Origin: CALDUY01 sp046350255
GTDB taxonomy: Bacteria; Planctomycetota; Planctomycetia; Gemmatales; Gemmataceae
Direction: 5' to 3'
Length of the DNA: 64,000 bases
NCBI GenBank assembly: GCA_046350255.1
Contig: JAXMAV010000003.1
Location: 456,770-520,769 of the forward strand
Shown: piece by piece, positions 36,008 through 45,318 of the stretch
Numbering within the stretch: position 1 is the stretch's first letter
Layout of the letters: every line of letters starts with the position of its first letter
Notes under the pieces: generated by a model
Databases searched by the model: none
Seen by the model: only the letters and a program-made list of their open reading frames with translations
What the model was told of the DNA's origin: nothing
Program-made: the position numbers and the translations under genes

Positions 36008-38566
36008 ATGAGCACTGAGCCAGGCACCGTGATTGATCCTGAATTGACAGCCGAGGAGCTGGCGACAGCCGAGGCGGCGGAAAAGTACACGCACGAGAAT
36101 ATCAAGTACCTCAAGGACGCCGATCACATCCGGCAGCGTCCCGGCATGTACATCGGTGATACCGGCCAGCGCGGGCTGCATCACCTCGTCTACGAGCTGG
36201 TGCACAACTGCGTCGATGAAGCGCTGGCGGGTTACTGCCACCACATCCACATCAACCTCGGCGTCGATAACTCCTGCTCGGTCGGCGACGACGGCCGTGG
36301 CATCCCCGTCGAGATCCACCCCGAGATCGGCAAGCCGACCCTCGAAGCCATCCTGACCATGGTCGGCGTGGGCGGCAAGTTCGATAAGGGTGCCTACAAG
36401 GTGTCGGCCGGTCTGCACGGTATGGGCGCCAAGGCGGTCACCGCTCTGTCCGAATGGGTCGAGGCGATTGTTCAGCGCGACGGCCGGACCTACACCCAGG
36501 AGTATGAGCGCGGCAAGGCCACCACCGAGGTGCGCGACATCGGCGCCAGCAAACGCACCGGCACGGTCATCAAGTTCAAGCCCGACCCGCTCATCTTCCA
36601 CGAGGCGCACTTCGACTACGACACGCTCGAAACCCGCTTCCGCGAGCTGGGCTTCCTTAACAAGGGCCTGGCCATCAAGCTCAGCGACGAGCGGACCGGC
36701 AAGGAAGAGCTGTTCAAGTTCGATGGCGGCATCGGCGAGTTCGTCGCCTACATCAACCGCGACGAGGACACCCTGCACCCGCAGCCCATCTACGTCGATC
36801 GGACCGAGAACGAGGTCCGCGTCGAGGTGGCCATGCAGTACACCACCTCCGAGGCTGAACGCTTTCAGTGCTACACCAACAATGCCGTCAACCCGATGGG
36901 CGGCACGCACCTGTCCGGCTTCCGCGATGCGCTCACCCGCACGCTGAAGGCCTACGGCACGCGGCAGAACCTCTTCAAGGATGTCACGCCCATCGGCGAG
37001 GACTTCCGTAAGGGGCTGACCGTGATCATCAGCGTGCAGCATCCCGACCCGCAGTTCAACTCGCAGACCAAGGAGCGCCTGAACAACCTGGAGGTCGAGG
37101 GGATTGTCTCGTCGATCGTGGGTGAGGCGCTGGCCCGCTACCTGGAGGAGAACCCCAAAGAAGCTGGCCGCATCATGAAAAAGGTGGTGCTGGAGGCCGA
37201 GGCCCGCGAGGCCGCCGCCCGCGCCAAGAAGGCGCTGCGCGAGCGCAAGGGGCTCCTGAGTAACGGCGGCCTGCCTGGCAAGCTGATGGACTGCACCACC
37301 CGCGACCGCGACGAGAGCGAGCTGTTCCTCGTCGAAGGTGATTCCGCTGGTGGCTCCGCCGAGTCCGGCCGCGACCGCATGTATCAGGCCATCCTCCCGC
37401 TGCGCGGCAAGCCGCTCAACGTCGAGAAGGCCCGCATGGAGAACCTGCTGAACAACAACGAGATCGTGAACCTGATCTCGGCCATCGGCATGGACATCGG
37501 CATCGGCCTCGACGTGGAAGACCGCGACGACGCCATGAAGAAGCTGCGCTACGGCAAGATCATCATCCTCACCGATGCCGACGTGGACGGTCAGCACATC
37601 CGCACGCTGCTGCTCACCTTTTTCTACCGGCAGATGCCGCTGCTGATCGCTCATGGACACATCTACGTGGCCCGTCCGCCGCTCTATCGCGTCAAGGAGA
37701 AGAAACACACCCGGTTCGTCCGCGACGGCGAGGAGATGGCCCGCGAACTGATCGAGCGCGGCCTGCGCGGCACGCGCCTGGCGGTCTACCCCCGGCTGGA
37801 CTCGCGCACCGACCAGAGCGTCCGCGAACCGGCCCGCTTCGACGGCGATGACCTGCGCAGCCTGATGAAGGCCATGACCGCCCTGAGCGAGCCGCTGGAA
37901 ACACTGGAGCGGCGCGGCGTGGCGTTGCCCACCTTCCTGAGCAAAGCCACTGACAAGGGGTTGCCCATCTTCCGCGTCCACCTGGGCGGCCGCGAAGAGT
38001 GGTGTTCCACCCGGGAAGAAGTGGACGCCTTGCGTGAACGCGAACGGCAAAAACTTGGGCGCGACCTGGTGGTCGAGGAGACCATGCCAGGCAAGGAAGG
38101 CGGCACGAGTATCGCCGCCGATGCCTTCTTCGAGCAGGAGCTACACGAGGTCCGGGCGATCAACCGGGGCATCGCCGAGCTGCACCGCTTCGGGCTGGAT
38201 CCGCGCGACCTGGTGCCGCCCGAGCGGGTCGCCGGCCGCGAGCCCGCCCCGCGCCTGCGCCTGGAGAACGGCGACCACGGCAAGGCGATCAACACCCTGC
38301 GCGAGCTGGTCTTCGAAATCCGCCGCCTGGGCGAGAAGGGCATGGAGGTAACTCGCTTCAAAGGTCTGGGCGAAATGGACCCGTCGGAGCTGTGGGAGAC
38401 GACGCTGGACCCCGAGAAGCGCACGCTGATGAAGGTCCACCTGGAGGACGCCTTCAAGGCTGACGAGCTGTTCCGCACGCTGATGGGCGAAAAGGTCGAA
38501 CCGCGCCGCGACTTCATCTACAAGTACGCCATCGAGGTCAAGGAGATCGACTACCACGGCGCGTGA
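36008..38566 (+). CDS. gyrB: DNA gyrase subunit B
   Basis: 852 aa. GHKL ATPase: YLKDADHIRQRPGMYIGDTG, ELVHNCVDEALAGY, DDGRGIPVEIHPE, GGKFDKGAYKVSAGLHGMGA. Then the transducer domain and TOPRIM with LFLVEGDSAGGSAESGRDR, and GKIIILTDADVDGQHIRTLL. The C-terminus carries the EVTRFKGLGEMDPSELWETT signature. Together with GyrA it introduces negative supercoils. About 40-50 residues longer than Gram-positive GyrB because of insertions after TOPRIM (about residues 590-720). The 41-residue N-terminal stretch before YLKD is acidic and typical of planctomycetes. Confidence 0.97.
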   Translation: MSTEPGTVIDPELTAEELATAEAAEKYTHENIKYLKDADHIRQRPGMYIGDTGQRGLHHLVYELVHNCVDEALAGYCHHIHINLGVDNSCSVGDDGRGIPVEIHPEIGKPTLEAILTMVGVGGKFDKGAYKVSAGLHGMGAKAVTALSEWVEAIVQRDGRTYTQEYERGKATTEVRDIGASKRTGTVIKFKPDPLIFHEAHFDYDTLETRFRELGFLNKGLAIKLSDERTGKEELFKFDGGIGEFVAYINRDEDTLHPQPIYVDRTENEVRVEVAMQYTTSEAERFQCYTNNAVNPMGGTHLSGFRDALTRTLKAYGTRQNLFKDVTPIGEDFRKGLTVIISVQHPDPQFNSQTKERLNNLEVEGIVSSIVGEALARYLEENPKEAGRIMKKVVLEAEAREAAARAKKALRERKGLLSNGGLPGKLMDCTTRDRDESELFLVEGDSAGGSAESGRDRMYQAILPLRGKPLNVEKARMENLLNNNEIVNLISAIGMDIGIGLDVEDRDDAMKKLRYGKIIILTDADVDGQHIRTLLLTFFYRQMPLLIAHGHIYVARPPLYRVKEKKHTRFVRDGEEMARELIERGLRGTRLAVYPRLDSRTDQSVREPARFDGDDLRSLMKAMTALSEPLETLERRGVALPTFLSKATDKGLPIFRVHLGGREEWCSTREEVDALRERERQKLGRDLVVEETMPGKEGGTSIAADAFFEQELHEVRAINRGIAELHRFGLDPRDLVPPERVAGREPAPRLRLENGDHGKAINTLRELVFEIRRLGEKGMEVTRFKGLGEMDPSELWETTLDPEKRTLMKVHLEDAFKADELFRTLMGEKVEPRRDFIYKYAIEVKEIDYHGA

Positions 38567-38603
38567 GGTCAACTCCGAAGGCGAGCCAGGGTGCGTTAGC
38601 GCC

Positions 38604-38627
38604 TGGAGATGAGCACTCATCTCTCCT
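38604..38627. terminator. Convergent terminator hairpin after gyrB
   Basis: GAGATGAG/CTCATCTC inverted repeat flanked by further GG/CC pairing, between convergent gyrB and the minus-strand membrane gene. No clear T-run; modest support. Confidence 0.4.
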
Positions 38628-38640
38628 GCCATCTCGCGAG

Positions 38641-38985
38641 TTACTCTTTCTCGCTCGAGGCTTGCGACGAGGTCGTTTGAAGCAGCGCGTGCCCGAGCAG
38701 GCCCAGGCCGAGCAGGCTCAGCCCGGCGCCGACCGCGATCAGCGCCGCCAGCGTGGACACACCGCGCAGCGGTACTGGAGCGGGGCGCGCCGGTGGCAGC
38801 ACCCGGCGATCCTTTTGCAACAGGACGTGGACCTCGCTGGCGTACCGGGCATCCTGGTCGGCCTGGGCGTGATACTGCGCGTCGCGCATCAGGGAGTACA
38901 GCACAGCCGCCAGCGCGAGCAGCACCACGCCCAGAAGCAGGGCCAGGAATCCCAGACGCAGACGCACGACCAGGGAGGTGCCCAT
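38641..38985 (-). CDS. Small two-TM membrane protein, coupled to DUF4239 gene
   Basis: 114 aa from ATG 38985. N-terminal hydrophobic helix (FLALLLGVVLLALAAVLYSL), a polar segment of about 40 residues and a second helix (LAALIAVGAGLSLLGLGLLG). The start codon overlaps the stop of the upstream gene in TGATG, so translational coupling is expected. No family recognised; probably works with the DUF4239-like membrane protein. Confidence 0.75.
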   Translation of the reverse strand: MGTSLVVRLRLGFLALLLGVVLLALAAVLYSLMRDAQYHAQADQDARYASEVHVLLQKDRRVLPPARPAPVPLRGVSTLAALIAVGAGLSLLGLGLLGHALLQTTSSQASSEKE

Positions 38986-39773
38986 CACGGCTTCTCTTGC
39001 ATGGTGTTGAGTAAGGCGATCATTGGTTTCTGGCTAACGCGGATGGTCCCGGCGTGGGGCCGATCCAGGTCGGCAATCAGGAAGATGACCGACGAGAACG
39101 TCAGGGCGAAGACCGGCACCAGCAGCGAGCGTTGCCGGTTGACCAGGCCCATGTGGTAGCCCATGGCGCTCATCGCCAGGATGGTGATGCCATACAGCAC
39201 CGCCCACATCACAACCGGGATGCGCGCCTGCAGGCTAATGGTTACCGCCCGCTTGGTGTGCAGGTCGATCAGCTCGTTGATGGAACTGATGAACAGTCCG
39301 ATGGGGATGGAGCGAGGGTCCTTGTTGGAGACGGCAGCCGTCTGGGCCCACAGGGCGGTGTGCAGGTTCTCCGACTCGTGCAGCACCTGCTGCAGGTTCG
39401 TATAGTTCATGACAGCCAGACGGTTCTCGACGTAACGGCGCAGCAGATCCCGGGTCTGTTCCTGATGTGGTGGCGGGAGGAAGTCCGTCCGCAGATAAGC
39501 GGTGCCAATCGCGTTGACCTCGTCGAGGAAGATCTGACGGCGCGAATCGTAGCGCGAGGCGGCCAGGCCAAAGGTGAACGCCAGGAGAAAGGCCAGCAGA
39601 CCCACAATGGCCCCGACCATGGAACCGACAGCGGAATCCGCCTCGGGACTACCCTGGCGCCGACGGCGTTTTCCCATCCGGTAGCCCACCTCGATGCTGA
39701 TCACCACGAGGACAAGGGTGAAGACCGAAAGTAACCACAGGGGAATGTAGTCGAGCGGTTCAATCTCCATCAT
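38985..39773 (-). CDS. DUF4239 (bestrophin-like) membrane protein
   Basis: 262 aa. Four hydrophobic segments, two near the N-terminus (LWLLSVFTLVLVVISIEVGY and GAIVGLLAFLLAFTFGLAAS) and two near the C-terminus. The polar central region includes RYDSRRQIFLDEVNAIGTAY, the DUF4239 hallmark. Bestrophin-like folds form anion channels, but activity has not been shown for most bacterial DUF4239 proteins. It is the middle gene of a three-gene minus-strand unit with 1-4 bp overlaps. Confidence 0.83.
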   Translation of the reverse strand: MMEIEPLDYIPLWLLSVFTLVLVVISIEVGYRMGKRRRRQGSPEADSAVGSMVGAIVGLLAFLLAFTFGLAASRYDSRRQIFLDEVNAIGTAYLRTDFLPPPHQEQTRDLLRRYVENRLAVMNYTNLQQVLHESENLHTALWAQTAAVSNKDPRSIPIGLFISSINELIDLHTKRAVTISLQARIPVVMWAVLYGITILAMSAMGYHMGLVNRQRSLLVPVFALTFSSVIFLIADLDRPHAGTIRVSQKPMIALLNTMQEKP

Positions 39774-40744
39774 GGGGCGGTTTTCTCCTTAATCTCGTCG
39801 GGGCCGCGGGTAAGCTCCTCGTGGAGGCGTTCGCTCGACGAGGCCCACGTCCCCAGAAATCCGGTGCGGGTACATGCGCGGAAGAACGCCTCGGGCGTGC
39901 GGCCTCCCTGGGCGTATCCCAGGGCGAAGACGGCGGCGCGGCCACTCTTCTGCGCGGCCAGCAGATTCTTCTCCACGCCCAGCGTCCAGGGGTCGGTATC
40001 GAGAAAGGCGCTCTCCCAGAGCAGCCCGTCTGGGTTGTGGGCGTGTCCGCCAGCCAGGTCGAGCCCCGGCACCAGGATGCCCCGGGCGTCGCCGACAAAG
40101 ACCCGGGCCCCCAGCAGGTTCAGGCCCCGGTTCTGCACGATGTAACTGGCCGGCCGCTGCGCCTTGATGGCCCGGACCAGGCCGATCATCGCCGCCACGC
40201 TCTGGGCGCGCCGCTCCAGCGACCAGTCCTTGCGGGTGATGTAATCATCGACCGAATCGACGGTGTCGAGGAAGACGCCATGGTAGCCCGCCTTCTGCAC
40301 CGCGGCGACCTCGGCCAGGACGAAGGCGCGCCACGGCTCGGCCAGCACGTCGATAAGTGCCGAGCGAAACGTCTCGTTGCGGCGCAGCGTCATCGCTTCG
40401 CGCGTGCGGAACGCCCCGGGGTTCACGCCCGGCTTCTTCAGGTGCTCAGCCAGGAAGCGATCGAACTTGCCTCGTTCCAGATCGCTCAACTCGCCGATGC
40501 TCACGTAACCGATCACCCGGGCGCCGACGCGGTCGGCGGCCCGGAGCAACCGGTCGCGCTCGGCCTGTTTCAGGGCGCGCGGCTCCACCACCACCACCTG
40601 CCCGGGGCGCAGGCGCTTTTCCAGCGTCGCCAGCAGGCGCGCATCGGAACCATAGTACAGTTGCATCCCCGTGGCGCGGAACCGGGGGGGACTCTCCGCC
40701 ATCCCCGCCAGGGCCACCAGCAGCGTCAACCAGCCGAGTTGCAT
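39770..40744 (-). CDS. GH114-like (endo-alpha-1,4-polygalactosaminidase superfamily) secreted protein
   Basis: 324 aa. Short signal-like N-terminus. A TIM-barrel glycoside-hydrolase 114-type core shows RVIGYVSIGELSD, GYHGVFLDTVDSVDDYITR, SYIVQNRGLNLLG and VFALGYAQGG. The acidic residues in GE and FLDTVD fit catalytic positions of the family. GH114 enzymes cut galactosamine-containing exopolysaccharide, but many members are uncharacterised. Its stop overlaps the next gene's start by 4 bp. A divergent promoter region separates it from the response regulator at 40844. Confidence 0.78.
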   Translation of the reverse strand: MQLGWLTLLVALAGMAESPPRFRATGMQLYYGSDARLLATLEKRLRPGQVVVVEPRALKQAERDRLLRAADRVGARVIGYVSIGELSDLERGKFDRFLAEHLKKPGVNPGAFRTREAMTLRRNETFRSALIDVLAEPWRAFVLAEVAAVQKAGYHGVFLDTVDSVDDYITRKDWSLERRAQSVAAMIGLVRAIKAQRPASYIVQNRGLNLLGARVFVGDARGILVPGLDLAGGHAHNPDGLLWESAFLDTDPWTLGVEKNLLAAQKSGRAAVFALGYAQGGRTPEAFFRACTRTGFLGTWASSSERLHEELTRGPDEIKEKTAP

Positions 40745-40785
40745 GAACCGGATCCTCCAGGGAAGCGAATCGCGGGACGGCTCGC

Positions 40786-40791
40786 TATAAT
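40786..40791 (+). promoter_or_regulatory. Possible -10 element upstream of the response regulator
   Basis: Perfect TATAAT between the divergent GH114-like gene and the receiver gene; no good -35 at 17 bp (AAGCGA). The transcription start would be about 45 bp before the GTG. Confidence 0.35.
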
Positions 40792-40843
40792 CGTACGGAT
40801 CGCCTCCTCGCTGGCCGCGAAGCTACTTCCCGGGGGTTCTCTG

Positions 40844-41215
40844 GTGGCTCGAATCCTGCTGGTGGAAGACGACGACATGATCCGGGAGATGGTGCAGCTG
40901 ACGCTGGAGCTGTACGACCACGCCATTCGCTGCGCGGGCTCGGGCGTGGAAGCGCTGGAACGAGCCGGCCCCGACCAGCCCGACCTGATTCTGATGGACG
41001 TGGGGCTGCCCTTGATGGACGGCTACGAGGCGACCGCGCGGTTGAAGGCCGACCCGGTCACCCGGCACATTCCGGTGATCGCGCTGACCGCCGCCGCCGG
41101 CCAGGAAGACCGCCGCCGCGCCCTCGCCGCCGGCGCCGACGAGTATGAAACCAAGCCCATCGACTTCGAGCGGCTGCTTACCAAGATCGACACCCTGCTG
41201 AAGCGCCCCGCATGA
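40844..41215 (+). CDS. Single-domain response regulator (receiver)
   Basis: 123 aa from GTG 40844. A stand-alone CheY-like receiver: ARILLVEDDDMIREMVQL with the acidic pair, the phospho-acceptor Asp in DLILMDVGLPLMDGYEA (about residue 52), IPVIALTAAAG and ETKPIDFERLL with the conserved Lys-Pro. No output domain, so it probably relays phosphate or regulates by binding. It overlaps the next gene by ATGA (4 bp), so the two proteins are translated together. Confidence 0.92.
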   Translation: MARILLVEDDDMIREMVQLTLELYDHAIRCAGSGVEALERAGPDQPDLILMDVGLPLMDGYEATARLKADPVTRHIPVIALTAAAGQEDRRRALAAGADEYETKPIDFERLLTKIDTLLKRPA

Positions 41216-42669
41216 GCCCCCGCTCGACCTGGACCGATCTGGTGCAGACGGCGCGGTTCCTCCGCGAGGCGGGGCTACGCCTGCGCGAATCGGTGCAGCC
41301 CGGCGCGCCGGATCGCTTCGTCACTGCTGTCGATCAGATGGCCCAGCGCGCCGCCCAGTTCGCCGAGCAGACCGACCGACCCGAACCGGTCGATTTGCAG
41401 GATCGCACGACGCGCCACGACCTGCGCGCGCACCTGGCGCTGATCATCGGCTACGTCGATCTGTGGACCCGGCGTGGCGCGCAGAGCGACCTGGCCCGCT
41501 ACCAGGAGCCGCTGCTGGTGCTGGCCGCCGTCGCCCGCCAGGCGCTGGGGACGCTCGATGGACTGGCCGCCGTCCCGGCGATTCCCCCAGGGCCGGGCCT
41601 GCCCAGTGGCACTCTCCCCTCCACTCTGCCCGCCGAACGGGGTCGGCTACTCGTGGTGGACGACAACCGCGAGAATCGCGACCTGCTTCGCGCCTTGCTC
41701 GAACAGCAGGGCCACACCGTCGCTGCCGTTGCCAGCGGCGCCGAGGCGCTCGCACTACTGGGCCACGAGGCGTTCGATCTCATCCTGCTCGATGTGATGA
41801 TGCCCGAGATGGACGGCTTCACTGTTCTCGAGCGCCTCAAGACCGACGATCGCCTGCGCCACATCCCCGTGGTCATGGTGTCGGCCCTCGATCGGCTCGA
41901 CACCGTGGTCGCCTGCATCGCTCGCGGTGCCGAGGACTACCTCACGCGCCCCTTTAACGAGCTACTGCTGCGGGCACGCGTCGGCGCCTGTCTGGAGAAG
42001 AAACGGCTGCGCGACCGCGAGGTGGGCCATCTCAACCAGATTGACAGCCTGCTGCATGCCATCTTCCCGCCCGAGGTGGTGCAGGAACTGACCAACACTG
42101 GCGTCATCCAGCCGCGCCGGCACGAGCGCGTCGGTGTCTGCTTCGTCGATATTGTCGGCTTCACCGCTTTCTGCGACCGCCACGCGGGCAACCCCGAGGA
42201 GGTGGTCGGCCTGCTCGAATGGTACGTCGAGGCGTTCGAGGAGATCGCCCGCCGCCATCGTGTGCAGAAGATCAAGACCATCGGCGATGCCTTTCTCATG
42301 GTCAGCGGGCTGCCCCTGCCCACCGAGAACCCCGTGCTCCAGCTAGTCTGCTGCGCCATCGATCTACTCCAGCGCGTGCGCGAGGGGCCGGCCGGCTGGC
42401 AGGTCCGCGTCGGCGTCCACGTCGGGCCTGTCGTGGCCGGCACCCTGGGGCAGTCGCAGTATTCGTTCGACCTGTGGGGCTCGACCGTCAATATCGCCGC
42501 CCGTCTCGAAAGCATCGGCCGCCCCGGCACCATTACCCTCTCCGACGAGGCCTGGAACGACATCCGCCATCTCGCCCAGGGCCGCTGCTTCGACGTGGCC
42601 CTGCGCGGCGTCGGACCGCGCACCATCTGGGAGTTTGTCAGCTTCCTCGCGAATAACCCCTCCAACTGA
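41212..42669 (+). CDS. Receiver domain fused to class III adenylate/guanylate cyclase
   Basis: 485 aa. A helical N-terminal region (about 1-140, resembling a truncated dimerisation segment) precedes a receiver domain: RLLVVDDNRENRDLLRALL, DLILLDVMMPEMDGF (phospho-Asp about residue 197), YLTRPFNELLL. Then comes a cyclase homology domain: GVCFVDIVGFTAFCDRH with both metal Asp positions possible, KIKTIGDAFLMVSG, VGVHVGPVVAGTLG, YDLWG-type FDLWGSTVNIAARLE. Cyclic nucleotide output controlled by phosphorelay is the likely role. It is co-transcribed with the stand-alone receiver. Confidence 0.92.
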   Translation: MSPRSTWTDLVQTARFLREAGLRLRESVQPGAPDRFVTAVDQMAQRAAQFAEQTDRPEPVDLQDRTTRHDLRAHLALIIGYVDLWTRRGAQSDLARYQEPLLVLAAVARQALGTLDGLAAVPAIPPGPGLPSGTLPSTLPAERGRLLVVDDNRENRDLLRALLEQQGHTVAAVASGAEALALLGHEAFDLILLDVMMPEMDGFTVLERLKTDDRLRHIPVVMVSALDRLDTVVACIARGAEDYLTRPFNELLLRARVGACLEKKRLRDREVGHLNQIDSLLHAIFPPEVVQELTNTGVIQPRRHERVGVCFVDIVGFTAFCDRHAGNPEEVVGLLEWYVEAFEEIARRHRVQKIKTIGDAFLMVSGLPLPTENPVLQLVCCAIDLLQRVREGPAGWQVRVGVHVGPVVAGTLGQSQYSFDLWGSTVNIAARLESIGRPGTITLSDEAWNDIRHLAQGRCFDVALRGVGPRTIWEFVSFLANNPSN

Positions 42670-42711
42670 TAGGATCCGCACCGCTTCCCCAGTCGGTCGG
42701 GGGGCGCATGA

Positions 42712-42739
42712 TTGATCCCGCACCCGTCCCTGGTACGAT
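42712..42739 (+). promoter_or_regulatory. Possible promoter of the exporter genes
   Basis: TTGATC (42712-42717), 16-bp spacer, TACGAT (42734-42739), about 65 bp before the ATG of the fusion protein gene. Consensus matching only. Confidence 0.4.
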
Positions 42740-42804
42740 GAATAACCCGGGGGACGCGCTCGTGAGGTGCGTCCGAGCCTGTCCCGTCGCGGAGAAGACC
42801 GTTC

Positions 42805-44028
42805 ATGCGCCGCACCGCGATGATCCTGCTGCTGGCCGTGTTGCTCCTCGCCGCGGGCTTCCTCCTGGGCACCTACCAGGGCCAGCCGGTCCGCAACTTC
42901 TTCAGTCCGGCCACCCCTTCCACCGACACTCCCACGAAATCCGTGTCCGATAGTTCGCCGGTCAGCGCCCTGGGCTACCTGCAACCGGCCACCGGCGTCG
43001 TCTCCGTCGGCGGGATCCCGGGTGACCGCATCGAGCGCATCTTCGTCACCCCCGGCAAGCCGGTGAAGGCCGGCGACCGCCTGGTGCAGTTCTCCAGCTA
43101 CCAGGAGCGCGCCCGCGAGCTGGAAGTGGCCCGAAAGCAGGTGCTGGCTGCCCGTCTGCGCATGAGCCAGATCGACAAGGCCGAGACGGCGAAGATGGGC
43201 GAGCTGACCGAGCAGAAGAACCGCGCCGGGCTAACCGCTGATCTGAAGACCGAGACCGACCGGCTACAACTGCCGGCGCTGGAAGCCAACTTCAACCTGG
43301 CCAACCGGGTGCTGACCGCCCTGGAGAGTCTCGACCCGTCGCGCGCCCAGGTGTCGATGCAGGATCTGGAGAAGGCCCGGGCCGAGTTGAGCGCTGCTCG
43401 CGCCCGGCTGGAAAGCGCCCGCGCCGCCGAGAAGACGACCACGCGCCAGCGCGTGTCCGAGGAACGCGCCATCGACCGGGCCATCGAGGCCGCCCGCGCC
43501 GAATTCAACCTCAACCGGGCCTCGGTCGGGCTCGAGCTGTACCAGGAGCAAGAAAAGCTGGCCGAGCTGCGGCTCGAGCGTGCGTTGCTGAAGGCGGAAC
43601 GCAGCGGAATCATCCTGCGAGTGCTGAGCCACGAGGGCGACACCGTGGGGCAGGAGCCGATTCTTCAGCTGGCCGACGTCAGCGAGATGGTGGTGGTGGC
43701 CAAGGTGGACGTCCACGACATCCGCCGCCTGGCCGAGGGCGTGCGACCGCCCGACTCGCGCGTGCGGGCCGAGGTGCGTGCGGGCAAGTTGCTGCCCGAG
43801 CCGCTGGTGGGCCTGCTGACCGATCCCCGGTCGATCGAAACCATTGTGGCCCGCGCCTCGATGACCGGGCTGAGCCCCCGGGCCGACGCCGACCGTCGCG
43901 TCATCGACGTCCGCGTGCCGCTCAATGCCGAATCTGCCGCCGTGGCCCGCGAATACATCGGCCTGGAGGTGACCGTTACCTTCCGGCCCGAGAAGCCTCC
44001 GGCCGCCCGACCGGCCTCCAAACCATGA
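42805..44028 (+). CDS. HlyD/DevB-type membrane fusion protein of an ABC exporter
   Basis: 407 aa. N-terminal membrane anchor (AMILLLAVLLLAAGFLLGTY), then the biotinyl-lipoyl-like part (VSALGYLQPATGVVSVGG). A long coiled-coil hairpin (about residues 100-260, many Glu/Arg/Ala heptads such as RARELEVARKQVLAARLRM) follows, then the beta-barrel returning segment (GIILRVLSHEGDTVGQ, LADVSEMVVVAKVDV). DevB-type adaptors pair with DevC permeases; here the permease starts within ATGA overlap. The exported molecule is unknown; glycolipids are DevBCA cargo in cyanobacteria. Confidence 0.88.
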   Translation: MRRTAMILLLAVLLLAAGFLLGTYQGQPVRNFFSPATPSTDTPTKSVSDSSPVSALGYLQPATGVVSVGGIPGDRIERIFVTPGKPVKAGDRLVQFSSYQERARELEVARKQVLAARLRMSQIDKAETAKMGELTEQKNRAGLTADLKTETDRLQLPALEANFNLANRVLTALESLDPSRAQVSMQDLEKARAELSAARARLESARAAEKTTTRQRVSEERAIDRAIEAARAEFNLNRASVGLELYQEQEKLAELRLERALLKAERSGIILRVLSHEGDTVGQEPILQLADVSEMVVVAKVDVHDIRRLAEGVRPPDSRVRAEVRAGKLLPEPLVGLLTDPRSIETIVARASMTGLSPRADADRRVIDVRVPLNAESAAVAREYIGLEVTVTFRPEKPPAARPASKP

Positions 44029-45242
44029 CGCCCCTGTCGCTTGCCTGGTCCAACCTGATGCAGAATCGGATGCGCACCTTCATCTCGCTGGTGGGGGTCG
44101 CCTTTGCGGTGCTGCTGGTGTTCATGCAGCTGGGCTTCCTCGACGCCGTCGTCCGCACCGCCTCGCTGCTCTACGATCAGCTGAACTTCGATCTGCTGCT
44201 CGTCTCCAGCGAGTACAACAACATGGCCCGACCCGGGGCGTTTCCGCGGCGTCGCCTGGCCCAGGCCAGCGCCGACGAGGCGGTCCAGCGCACCTTGCCC
44301 CTGACCGCCATGCTCGGCTTCTGGCGCGATCCGCGCCCGCGCCCCGACGAGACAGCCACGGGCCGTGACAAGCCGCATCCGCGCTGGTCGATCCTGGTGC
44401 TGGGGGTCGAACCTTCCACCCTCGACCAGGTCTTCGCCCGGCCCGTCGGCACCATCTTTCCCACGGCCCAGCAGATGGAGACCGATCGCGCCAAGCTGTC
44501 CCGTCTCACCACGGTCCTGATGGATCTGAAGTCGCGCGCCGAGTATGGCGATCCCGCGACCTGGAAGCCCACCTTCCTCCACGAGCTAAACGGCCGGCGC
44601 GTCGAGGTGGCCGACACCATCACCGTCGGCACCGGCTTCGCCTACAACGGCCTGGTCCTGACCAGCGAGGCGTCGCTATCGGTGCTGCTGGGTTGGCCCG
44701 AACACCTGGTCAGCTTCGGGCTGATTCAGCTAGCGCCCGGCACCGACCCTCTCCAGGTGCGCGAGCGCCTGCGCGAGCGGCTGGGCGGCCCCCAGTCCGA
44801 CGTGCTGATCTACACGCGCAGCGAGATCAACAACCGCGAGGAAACATTCTGGCTCAATGGCACCGCCGTGGGGCAGTTCTTCTTCGCCGGGGTCATCATC
44901 GCGCTCCTGGTCGGCGCGGTGTTCGTCTACCAGATGATGGCCACCGACATCGCCCGTCGGCTACCCGAGTACGCCACCATCCGCGCCATGGGCTACCCGG
45001 GTAGCTTTCTCACCCGGGTCGTCTTCTGGCAGGGGTTGCTGCTGGCGCTGATCGGCTACATCCCGGGGCTGCTGCTCGCCCTGGCCGGCTACGAACTGAC
45101 CGCCGCCAACGCCAGCATCCCCATCGGGATGACCGGAACGCGGCTGGGTTCTGTGTTGCTGATGACCGTGATCATGTGCATGGCGTCGGCTGCCGTCGCC
45201 GTGCGCGCCGCTCACCGCGCCAACCCCGCCGACCTGTTCTGA
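44025..45242 (+). CDS. DevC/FtsX-type ABC exporter permease
   Basis: 405 aa. N-terminal membrane helix in SLAWSNLMQNRMRTFISLVG, a large extracytoplasmic domain and three C-terminal helices (FFAGVIIALLVGAVFVYQMM, LLALIGYIPGLLLALAGY and the last near 380-400). This is the FtsX/MacB-like topology of DevC. It overlaps the fusion-protein gene by 4 bp. No ATP-binding subunit gene follows, unlike the usual DevBCA arrangement, so the ATPase must be encoded elsewhere. Confidence 0.88.
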   Translation: MTPLSLAWSNLMQNRMRTFISLVGVAFAVLLVFMQLGFLDAVVRTASLLYDQLNFDLLLVSSEYNNMARPGAFPRRRLAQASADEAVQRTLPLTAMLGFWRDPRPRPDETATGRDKPHPRWSILVLGVEPSTLDQVFARPVGTIFPTAQQMETDRAKLSRLTTVLMDLKSRAEYGDPATWKPTFLHELNGRRVEVADTITVGTGFAYNGLVLTSEASLSVLLGWPEHLVSFGLIQLAPGTDPLQVRERLRERLGGPQSDVLIYTRSEINNREETFWLNGTAVGQFFFAGVIIALLVGAVFVYQMMATDIARRLPEYATIRAMGYPGSFLTRVVFWQGLLLALIGYIPGLLLALAGYELTAANASIPIGMTGTRLGSVLLMTVIMCMASAAVAVRAAHRANPADLF

Positions 45243-45318
45243 GCCGCCGGACCGTCTTCTTCCTAAGAAGATCGCAGCTTGCTCCCAGGGCATACCCGTG
45301 CGAGGAGACCCAGCGATC

